NCBI GenBank assembly: GCA_902761955.1
Contig: CACWMM010000036.1
Coordinates: 1-22,717 of the forward strand
Direction: 5' to 3'
Length of the DNA: 22,717 nucleotides
Origin: Parafannyhessea sp902761955
GTDB lineage: Bacteria > Actinomycetota > Coriobacteriia > Coriobacteriales > Atopobiaceae
How positions within the stretch are numbered: position 1 is the first letter of the stretch; the number at the start of each line of letters is the position of its first letter. The notes beneath the pieces are model-generated. The model was not told the DNA's origin and ran no database searches. It worked only from the letters and a program-made list of their open reading frames with translations. A program made the position numbers and the translations under genes. Below, one piece after another: positions 15,368-21,469 of the stretch.

Positions 15368-15844
15368 ATGAGTAACGCAATTCAGCACGAGTACGCAAGC
15401 TATGGCTATGCGACTGATGGATCGCTCGCGCTCAGGCCGAAAAGCCATACCTTTGTCGTGATACCCGGTTTAGCTTCGGATCCGGTAGATGATTGGAGCG
15501 AGAAAGGCAAGGACATTTGCGGCGAAAGCGAGGAAGTGCGGAGCGATAGAATTTCGCCGTTTTCAATAGCGGTAATTGCTGCGGCAGTCGTAGTGAGTGT
15601 AATAGCGGGAAGCTTTGGTCTGCATGCTGCGGAAGCACAAAGAATCTCAAACGCATTCAAAGACGTAAGAATAAGCAGAGTCGTAGCGGAGCAGGGGTCG
15701 TCAGTCTGGTCATATGCTGAGCTGTGCAAAGTGAAAGGTGTCTCAACCCAAGAGATTGCAGACTGGATTGAAAACAATAACGATATCGGTGTCAACGGAC
15801 TGGCGTCCGGCTCTGAAATCGTGTTGCCGAACTATCAAGACTAA
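15368..15844 (+). CDS. Probable SOS-induced cell-division inhibitor, YneA/ChiZ-like (TM + LysM-like domain)
   Basis: The 158-residue protein has a polar N-terminal region of about 62 residues, one TM segment (about 65-86) and a C-terminal LysM-like domain (about 103-154). The latter (GSSVWSYAE ... VSTQEIADWIENNN ... LASGSEIVLPN) follows the pattern of Bacillus YneA. YneA, like the mycobacterial lexA-linked protein Rv2719c (ChiZ), is divergent from lexA and delays division during SOS. Gene position, LexA boxes and topology all agree, but sequence similarity is short and the division role is inference. The N-terminal region is longer than in Bacillus YneA. ATG 15368 follows agaggaagagg; the in-frame GTG 15338 is less likely. 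No clear terminator follows. Confidence 0.75.
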   Translation: MSNAIQHEYASYGYATDGSLALRPKSHTFVVIPGLASDPVDDWSEKGKDICGESEEVRSDRISPFSIAVIAAAVVVSVIAGSFGLHAAEAQRISNAFKDVRISRVVAEQGSSVWSYAELCKVKGVSTQEIADWIENNNDIGVNGLASGSEIVLPNYQD

Positions 15845-15866
15845 GTTTCTCTTTTTTACTACCAAT

Positions 15867-15878
15867 ATTTCGCGAAAT
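15867..15878. promoter_or_regulatory. Perfect 12-bp palindrome upstream of nrdR
   Basis: ATTTCGCGAAAT reads the same on both strands. It lies 22 nt after the YneA-like stop and about 79 nt before nrdR. It may be an operator, or part of the untranslated end of the upstream gene; nothing more supports either. Confidence 0.3.
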
Positions 15879-15956
15879 GAATCAATTTCCTCCTGAGCGG
15901 TTTTGATTGTGGGAATTGTGTTAATCTTCCTACTGTAAAACTGTAAGGGAGGTATT

Positions 15957-16412
15957 TTGCGCTGTCCCAAGTGTGGCTGCACCGAGTCAAAAGTCGTTGA
16001 CTCTAGGCCTTCTGAAAGCAATGACGCAATTAGACGCAGGCGTGAGTGTGTGAAGTGTGGCACTCGTTTCACTACCTATGAGCGACGGGAAGAAATGCCA
16101 CTTCTCGTCGTCAAAAAAGATGGTTCAAAAGAAACATTTGACAGACAAAAGATCATGCGTGGTCTTGTTGCTGCGACGGTTAAGCGTGACGTTCCCTTGG
16201 AACAACTCAATGCGCTGATAGACGATATTGAATCGTACCTCAGAGATCATGGCATGACCGAAGTCGAGTCTCAGGAGATTGGTAAGCTGGTCTTGCAACG
16301 TCTCATTGCAATCGACAAAGTTGCCTATGTCAGATTTGCGTCTGTATACCGAGACTTCAAGGACGTTGACGAGTTCAATGAGGAGCTGAGGAGTCTGTCA
16401 GATGAACAGTGA
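15957..16412 (+). CDS. nrdR: Transcriptional repressor NrdR
   Basis: NrdR senses (d)ATP and represses ribonucleotide reductase genes. The 151-residue protein has the zinc ribbon C3/C6 (MRCPKCG) and C31/C34 (RECVKCGTRFTTYERRE), followed by an ATP-cone from about 46 to 136 (LVVKKDGSKETFDRQKIMRG). The start is TTG 15957, giving the family's usual N-terminus. A strong ribosome site, aagggagg, is four bases away; no ATG could replace it. A possible promoter is TTGTGG-18-TACTGT (15907-15936). dut overlaps the end by 11 nt. Codons here are clearly less GC-biased than in the genes before 13.7 kb. Confidence 0.95.
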   Translation: MRCPKCGCTESKVVDSRPSESNDAIRRRRECVKCGTRFTTYERREEMPLLVVKKDGSKETFDRQKIMRGLVAATVKRDVPLEQLNALIDDIESYLRDHGMTEVESQEIGKLVLQRLIAIDKVAYVRFASVYRDFKDVDEFNEELRSLSDEQ

Positions 16413-16848
16413 GCACGTGAATCTGACCATCAAGAGGCTCGATGAGGATGTAGAGCTACCCCGGTATGCTTATCCTGGGGACGCTGGTCTCGACCTGAGA
16501 TCAAACGCCGACTTGGTTTTAGAGCCTTTTGAGAGAAAGCTCATTCCAACTGGGCTTGCCATTGCGATACCAGAAGGCTACGCGGGTTTTGTACAGCCGC
16601 GTAGTGGACTCGCCTTAAAGCAAGGGCTTTCGTTCCCTAATACGCCTGGCCTTATTGATTCGCATTATCGAGGCGAACTTAAGGTTGTGGCAATTAACCT
16701 TGATCCACAGAACCCAATCCTCATTAACAAGGGAGACAGAATCGCACAACTCGTTATACAAGAGGTGCCCGTTGTCAATCTCGTAGAAGTGAAAGAGCTG
16801 GACGAGACTGACAGGGGGTCTGGTGGTTTCGGTTCAAGTGGCGTTTAG
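16402..16848 (+). CDS. dut: dUTP diphosphatase (dUTPase)
   Basis: This enzyme hydrolyses dUTP to dUMP, keeping uracil out of DNA and feeding dTMP synthesis. All five motifs of the trimeric family are present: GDAGLDL (26-32), QPRSGLA (65-71), NTPGLIDSHYRGE with catalytic D86, GDRIAQLVI, and the C-terminal RGSGGFGSSG that closes over the substrate. The 148-residue length is typical. The ATG lies inside the end of nrdR, so the two are translated from one message. Both concern deoxynucleotide balance. Confidence 0.96.
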   Translation: MNSEHVNLTIKRLDEDVELPRYAYPGDAGLDLRSNADLVLEPFERKLIPTGLAIAIPEGYAGFVQPRSGLALKQGLSFPNTPGLIDSHYRGELKVVAINLDPQNPILINKGDRIAQLVIQEVPVVNLVEVKELDETDRGSGGFGSSGV

Positions 16849-16854
16849 GCGCCT

Positions 16855-16884
16855 TTGAATAGGGTCTATAGACCCGAGTATCTG
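16855..16884 (+). promoter_or_regulatory. Possible promoter with palindromic operator for the purine permease
   Basis: TTGAAT (16855-16860) and TATCTG (16879-16884) are 18 nt apart. The 14-bp perfect palindrome GGGTCTATAGACCC (16862-16875) sits in that spacer. It could be an operator for a repressor. It could also act as a small RNA hairpin after dut, but no T-tract follows. Confidence 0.4.
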
Positions 16885-16911
16885 TTTGTCTGTACTAAGA
16901 GGGGGAGTTCC

Positions 16912-18243
16912 ATGGACAAGTTCTTTCACATTGGGGAAAGGGGTTCGTCGATTAGCGATGAGCTACGCGCTGGCCTCACGACGTTCCTCGCCATGGCCTA
17001 CATCATTGCGGTTAACCCCGCAGTGCTCAGTGGCGCCGTTCTGGGTGCTGACGGCAAGCCTCTGACCAGTGCTCTGGTCACTGCGACCTGCGTTGGCGCC
17101 GGCATCATGACCATCATCATGGGTCTTGCGGCCAATCGACCGCTCGCCTGCGCCTCGGGTCTTGGCGTTAACGCAATGATCGCAGCCGTTACTCCTGGTA
17201 TGTGCGGCGGCGACTGGCACGAGGCGATGGGCATTGTCTTCGTCGAGGGCATGGCCATCCTCATCCTCGTCCTGTGCGGACTTCGCGAGAAGATCATGGA
17301 CGCGATTCCCGTCAGTCTTCGTCATGCAATCTCCGTCGGCCTTGGTCTTTTCATCGCTATGATTGGCCTCGTCAACGCCGGCATTGTCGTCGCGGGCAAG
17401 GGCACTGTCGTAACCCTCGGCAACGTCTATGACCCTGCGTTCATCGTCGGTATCGTCTCCATTGTTGCCACGCTAATCTTTGCGGCACTCAACGTGAACG
17501 GCGGCATCCTCTTCGGCATCATCGTTGCCGTATTGGTCGGAATCCCTCTGGGCGTTACCTCCGCTCCTAAGGGCATCGTCGCCGCGCTCGACTTCTCCAC
17601 GGTCGGCGCTCCGTTCATGGCAGACAAGAACGGCACCATGGGCTTGCTCAAGGTGTTTGCGAACCCGACTGCCCTCGTGTTCGCCTTCTCGCTCATGATG
17701 TCTGACTTCTTCGATACCATGGGCACGGCTATGGCCGTTGCAAAGAACGGTGAGTTCCTCACCGAGGATGGCAACGTCGAGAACATCAAGGAGATCCTCG
17801 TCGTCGACTCCGCGGCTGCTGCCGTCGGTGGCGCAATGGGCGTTTCGTCCATCACCACCTTCGTCGAGTCCGCCTCCGGTGCCGCCGATGGTGGACGTAC
17901 GGGTCTCACGTCCGTCACCACTGGCGTCCTGTTCATCCTCGCTGCGTTCTTCGCGCCTCTGATTTCCGTTGTTAGCTCCGCTGCTACCTGCGGTGCGCTC
18001 GTCTACGTCGGTTTCCTCATGATGACTGAGGTGCACGAGATCGACTGGACCGACCTCCTGCAGGGCTTCCCTGCGTTCCTTACTACCGCAGGTATCGCGA
18101 TGACCTACTCCATCTCCTCCGGTATCGGCCTCGGCTTCATCGCCTATGGCCTCACTGCCATAGTTACCGGCAAGGCAAAGGAGATCAAGCCGCTGATGTG
18201 GGTTGCAATCGTGGCCTTCATCATCTACTTCCTGATGTCCTAG
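16912..18243 (+). CDS. NCS2-family purine permease (AzgA/PbuG-like)
   Basis: This is a multi-pass membrane protein importing purine bases with protons. The 443 residues start as in the adenine/guanine/hypoxanthine branch (MDKFFHIGERGSSISDELRA, then GLTTFLAMAYIIAVNP). They include CASGLGVNAMIA, the FSLMMSDFFDTMGT signature near 265-272, and GVSSITTFVESASGAADGGR. The last is the substrate-site region of the AzgA branch. About 12-14 hydrophobic segments fill the rest. ATG 16912 is preceded by gggggag; an in-frame ATG at 16855 would add a polar tail without a ribosome site. Exact substrate cannot be told. Codons are strongly C-ended, unlike dut just before it. Confidence 0.92.
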   Translation: MDKFFHIGERGSSISDELRAGLTTFLAMAYIIAVNPAVLSGAVLGADGKPLTSALVTATCVGAGIMTIIMGLAANRPLACASGLGVNAMIAAVTPGMCGGDWHEAMGIVFVEGMAILILVLCGLREKIMDAIPVSLRHAISVGLGLFIAMIGLVNAGIVVAGKGTVVTLGNVYDPAFIVGIVSIVATLIFAALNVNGGILFGIIVAVLVGIPLGVTSAPKGIVAALDFSTVGAPFMADKNGTMGLLKVFANPTALVFAFSLMMSDFFDTMGTAMAVAKNGEFLTEDGNVENIKEILVVDSAAAAVGGAMGVSSITTFVESASGAADGGRTGLTSVTTGVLFILAAFFAPLISVVSSAATCGALVYVGFLMMTEVHEIDWTDLLQGFPAFLTTAGIAMTYSISSGIGLGFIAYGLTAIVTGKAKEIKPLMWVAIVAFIIYFLMS

Positions 18244-18256
18244 TCCTGACATGGGA

Positions 18257-18284
18257 GGGCCCGGCATAGCCGGGCCCTTTTTTT
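18257..18284 (+). terminator. Strong intrinsic terminator between the two permeases
   Basis: A perfect 9-bp stem (GGGCCCGGC with GCCGGGCCC, loop ATA) at 18257-18277 is followed by seven T. It begins 13 nt after the purine permease stop and ends 26 nt before the next gene's ATG. Confidence 0.92.
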
Positions 18285-18310
18285 GAGCATACAAACAGAA
18301 AGGGGAGTGC

Positions 18311-19588
18311 ATGGCTCACCACGAAAGAGAGATCATCGGTGTCGACGATCGTGTGTCCGTAGGCCGCGCGATACCTCTCGGCATCCAGCACATGATGAGC
18401 ATGTTCGGTTCCACCGTCTTGGTTCCCGTCCTCACGGGACTCAACCCGAACGTCGCCATCATGTGTTCTGGCATCGGCACAATCTGCTACCTGCTCGTCA
18501 CACGCAACAAGATTCCTAGCTACCTCGGTAGTTCCTTCGCCTTTATCAGCCCGATTCTTGCAGCAACAGCGGCTACGGGAAGCATTTACACGGCGCTGTC
18601 GGGCGTTGTGGTGGCAGGACTGGTGTTTCTCGCCACGGCTGGCATCATCAAGCTCGTAGGCACCGGTTGGCTCGATCGTCTCTTGCCTCCGGTATTGGTC
18701 GCGTCGGTCATGGTCGTCATCGGAGTTGGTCTCTCGGCGACCGCGGCGAAGATGGCACTCAACTCTTCCACTGATTCGTTCGTAGCGAGCGGTGCGCTCG
18801 TTGCGGCCATCACGCTCATCGCGGCAGTTGTCTTCTCCAGCATGGGGGGCCTGATTGGCACGCTGCCAATCCTGCTTGCCATAATCGTTGGCTACGTCGT
18901 CTCCAGCTTCTTCGGGCTCGTTGACTTCTCCAAGGTCGTTTCCGCTCCCTGGATCGGCCTTCCGCCAATACAGACCCCACACTTCGATCCGGGTGCCGTC
19001 GCCCTCATCGCCCCGGTCGCGATTGTGGTCGTTATCGAGCATATCGGGCACCTTCTTGCCGTCGGCGAGATTGTTGGCAAGGACTACCGAGAAATGCTTC
19101 CTCGCTCGCTCGCGGGCGACGGCCTGTCTACGCTTATTTCCGGATTCCTCGGCGGTCCTCCTACGACGACGTATGCCGAGAACATCGGAGTCATGAGCGT
19201 CACGCGCGTCTATTCGACGCAGGTCTTCTGGTACGCGGCTGGCTTCGCTCTGCTGGTGGGCGGCTTCTGCCCGAAGCTCGCGGCGTTCATCAACTCCATT
19301 CCCGTCCCCGTCATGGGCGGCGTGAGTCTCCTTCTGTTCGGTCTCATCGCGTCGAACGGCCTTAGGATGCTCGTCACCAACCACGTAGACTTCGACGAGA
19401 ACCGCAACCTTATGATCGCCTCCGTCGTTATCATCCTCGGCGTTGGCATGGAGACATCCGGCATTTCCATTCCCATCGGGTCCTACACTCTGCCAGGAAT
19501 GGCCACGTCCACGCTCGTGGGCATCATCATGAACCTGATTCTCCCGCCCGCAAAGCCTAAGGGCGAGGCGTCAGAAGTCCATAAGTAG
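18311..19588 (+). CDS. uraA: NCS2-family uracil permease (UraA/PyrP-like)
   Basis: This proton-linked nucleobase importer has 425 residues and about 14 hydrophobic segments. Branch markers are the N-terminus VGRAIPLGIQHMMSMFGSTV, PSYLGSSFAFISP (about 69-81), EHIGHLLAVGEIVGKDY with E243, and PPTTTYAENIGVMSVTRVYS. These match uracil transporters (UraA/PyrP) rather than xanthine ones, though substrate is inferred. The ATG follows aaggggag. The gene stands only 26 nt behind a strong terminator with no recognisable promoter between, so its expression may depend on read-through or on a promoter inside the upstream gene. A hairpin terminator follows at 19622. Confidence 0.92.
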   Translation: MAHHEREIIGVDDRVSVGRAIPLGIQHMMSMFGSTVLVPVLTGLNPNVAIMCSGIGTICYLLVTRNKIPSYLGSSFAFISPILAATAATGSIYTALSGVVVAGLVFLATAGIIKLVGTGWLDRLLPPVLVASVMVVIGVGLSATAAKMALNSSTDSFVASGALVAAITLIAAVVFSSMGGLIGTLPILLAIIVGYVVSSFFGLVDFSKVVSAPWIGLPPIQTPHFDPGAVALIAPVAIVVVIEHIGHLLAVGEIVGKDYREMLPRSLAGDGLSTLISGFLGGPPTTTYAENIGVMSVTRVYSTQVFWYAAGFALLVGGFCPKLAAFINSIPVPVMGGVSLLLFGLIASNGLRMLVTNHVDFDENRNLMIASVVIILGVGMETSGISIPIGSYTLPGMATSTLVGIIMNLILPPAKPKGEASEVHK

Positions 19589-19621
19589 CCCCGCGAGAAT
19601 AACAGGCTTCAGAAATCTGTG

Positions 19622-19658
19622 ATCGGCCGCATGCATTTTGTATGTGGCCGATTATATT
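19622..19658 (+). terminator. Hairpin terminator after uraA
   Basis: A 14-bp stem with two G-T wobbles runs from ATCGGCC (19622) to GGCCGAT (19652) around a TTT loop. It is followed by ttatatt, a weak T-run. It stands 33 nt after the uraA stop. Confidence 0.6.
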
Positions 19659-19681
19659 GTGCACTATATAACTGAGTTGGG

Positions 19682-19687
19682 TATACT
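19682..19687 (+). promoter_or_regulatory. Probable -10 element of trxB
   Basis: TATACT lies 35 nt before the chosen trxB start. A weak -35, TTGTGC at 19657-19662, is 19 nt upstream and overlaps the tail of the uraA terminator. Confidence 0.4.
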
Positions 19688-19721
19688 GCCATTAGAACAG
19701 ATTCCGAAGAAGGGACCCGAC

Positions 19722-20663
19722 ATGGATCAGATCAAGAAGGACCTTGTCATTATCGGCGGCGGGCCGGCCGGTCTATCCGCGGCAATCTACGCGCAGAGAG
19801 CTCTTCTCGACAATGTCGTCCTGGAGCAGGAGGCGGTTGGTGGACAGGTCATCCTCACGAGTGAGGTCGACAACTATCCAGGTGTTCCCCACACCGACGG
19901 CTACAGCCTAGTAGATGCTATGCAGAGCCAGGTAAAGGACCTTGGCGGAACCATTCAGATGGAAGTCGTCAGAAACGTCGAGAAGAACGGGGACGATTTC
20001 GTCGTTACCACCTCGGAGCACGAGTACGTTGCCAAGGCAGTGATCGTCTCTGGTGGTGCAACGCCGCGGCACGCGGGTTTTTCCGGCGAGAAGGAGTTTG
20101 GCGGAAGGGGAGTGTCCTACTGCGCCACGTGCGACGGCATGTTCTATCGCGGAAAGAGAGTCTTTGTTATCGGCGGCGGCAACTCCGCAGCCGAGGAGGC
20201 ACTATTCCTTACCAAGTTCGCGGACAAGGTCACCATGGTCGTTCGCAAGGACCACATGAGGGCTCAGGCGGCTGTGCAAAGCCAAGTCGACAAGAGTGAC
20301 AAGATTGATGTCATGTTCAACTCGAAGGTGGTTTCCGTATCCGGCGACGGACTCCTCGAGTCAATCACCTTTGAGAACACGGTTACTGGAGAGCAGACCA
20401 CCCAGAAGTTCGATAAGGGCTCATTCGGGGTCTTTGTGTTTGTGGGACGAGTTCCCGCCAGCGAGCTCGTTCGCGACCTCGTCGAGAGGGACTCTAGCGG
20501 TTACGTCATGACGGATGACCATATGGCAACTGCTACGCCGGGACTCTATGCTGCTGGCGACATCCGCCAAAAGGCTCTTCGGCAGATTATCACGGCGGCT
20601 TCGGATGGCGCCATCGCAGCCACGAGCGTTGCAGGATTCCTGGGTCAGCCCGTAGACGGCTAG
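19722..20663 (+). CDS. trxB: Thioredoxin-disulfide reductase
   Basis: This FAD enzyme uses NADPH to reduce thioredoxin. The 313-residue protein has the FAD site GGGPAG (12-17), the redox pair C134/C137 (SYCATCDGMFY), the NADPH site IGGGNSAAEEA (about 150-160) and the second FAD motif LYAAGDIRQKALRQI. ATG 19722 follows gaagaaggga. A longer in-frame reading from 19638 would run through the promoter region and is unlikely. It stands alone between two terminators. Confidence 0.96.
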   Translation: MDQIKKDLVIIGGGPAGLSAAIYAQRALLDNVVLEQEAVGGQVILTSEVDNYPGVPHTDGYSLVDAMQSQVKDLGGTIQMEVVRNVEKNGDDFVVTTSEHEYVAKAVIVSGGATPRHAGFSGEKEFGGRGVSYCATCDGMFYRGKRVFVIGGGNSAAEEALFLTKFADKVTMVVRKDHMRAQAAVQSQVDKSDKIDVMFNSKVVSVSGDGLLESITFENTVTGEQTTQKFDKGSFGVFVFVGRVPASELVRDLVERDSSGYVMTDDHMATATPGLYAAGDIRQKALRQIITAASDGAIAATSVAGFLGQPVDG

Positions 20664-20695
20664 TTGCCCACTATTTGCTTACTGATTGATTCTTG

Positions 20696-20726
20696 CGCCG
20701 CCCTCACGATAGAGGGCGGCGTTTTT
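20696..20726 (+). terminator. Intrinsic terminator after trxB
   Basis: A perfect 10-bp stem (CGCCGCCCTC with GAGGGCGGCG) around loop ACGATA is followed by TTTTT. It begins 33 nt after the trxB stop. Confidence 0.93.
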
Positions 20727-21469
20727 GCTGGTCAGAGGCATGTTCCTTTAGACTTCCTCAAAAACCCTCATGTATATTATGTAACGCTCAAGTTGAGTTA
20801 AAGTTCTGCTGTAGAGATGGTTGAGACATGAGTTTCTCGCACGGAAATGCGAGATTGCGTTACCTCTGTGATCGAATACATCACAAGCGGGATCATTGGT
20901 CTTTCGCAGCGTTAAGGCAGAGGCCGTAGCATCAGTTGTACAAAAGCGACGAGCGGCATTGGGGCTACTTCATGGGAGCTCGACAACAAAGAGATTGTCT
21001 TCACGAATGTTGTCATGTCAATGAATGTCCCATCCTTAAAGAGAGACTGAGGACTAGAGAATGGCGCCATGGGCCAATAGGCGTGCTCGTGCACGCGTGC
21101 CTATTTGCCCCAAGGGGTTGAGGCAATTCTCTTCGACGCGAACGCCAATCCGAACGTGACGTGAGACTTGGGAGAGTTCTAGCTACACAACGCGTCCGTT
21201 ATAGAAGCTCGTGCGGCTAAGACAGAATGAATTCAGCTGATTCCGGTTGATGTAAGCACGGGGCCAATGGCCGTGCGAATCATAAGAGTACCATCGCATG
21301 AGCGATATGGAGGGCATGGATTCGTGCGCCTCGCATGCCGTCTCATAGATCTATAAAACCGTGATAATATATCTTATGTAAAGTATGAGAGTCTCTCGAT
21401 CAGTAGTATGGCTATGGCACATGAGGCTCAGGAATTGACCTGCTCCCCCTACTTCGAGCCGTGCTCGGC
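20727..21469. other. Gene-free region of about 740 nt with several hairpins
   Basis: No open frame here has a convincing start, ribosome site or family match. Four inverted repeats stand out. TCTCGCA/TGCGAGA at 20835-20854 has a 6-nt loop. GACAACA (20982-20988) pairs with TGTTGTC (21008-21014). A long rod lies at 21056-21132. GCACGG/CCGTGC is at 21256-21276. The last two share GGGCCAAT. Possible -10 sequences (TATATT near 20773; tataa/gataat near 21345-21370) are present without good -35 partners. The sequence does not match tRNA, tmRNA, RNase P RNA or the SRP RNA apical motif. Confidence 0.5.
21056..21132 (+). other. Predicted rod-like hairpin, candidate structured RNA
   Basis: Nested pairing can be drawn from AGAGAAT (21056-21062) with ATTCTCT (21126-21132) inward. 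It passes through GC/GC after one mismatch, an asymmetric internal loop, GGGC/GCCC and AATAGG/CCTATT, to CGTGC/GCACG around a TCGT loop. A 4-nt bulge (CGTG) interrupts the 3' side. Strand is assigned arbitrarily, since an inverted repeat folds on both strands. No T-tract follows on either side, so it is not an ordinary terminator. Confidence 0.4.

Noticed and set aside
16849..16911. Purine riboswitch before the purine permease
   Set aside because: The 63-nt gap is too short and lacks the conserved loop sequences of the purine aptamer.
18221..19384. Long minus-strand open frame opposite uraA
   Set aside because: Highly charged, His/Asp/Arg-rich antisense of a membrane protein; it even crosses the terminator at 18257.
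20936..21121. Small open frame (61 codons from TTG, or 49 from ATG 20972) with a Cys cluster (CLHECCHVNEC)
   Set aside because: No good ribosome site, no recognised family, and its 3' half coincides with the strongest hairpin. The cysteine cluster is suggestive but not enough; a translated search of related genomes would decide.
21056..21276. Known housekeeping RNA (6S, SRP, RNase P, tmRNA)
   Set aside because: None of the conserved sequence blocks of SRP, RNase P RNA or tmRNA is present, and the rod is much shorter than 6S RNA. A covariance search could still change this.
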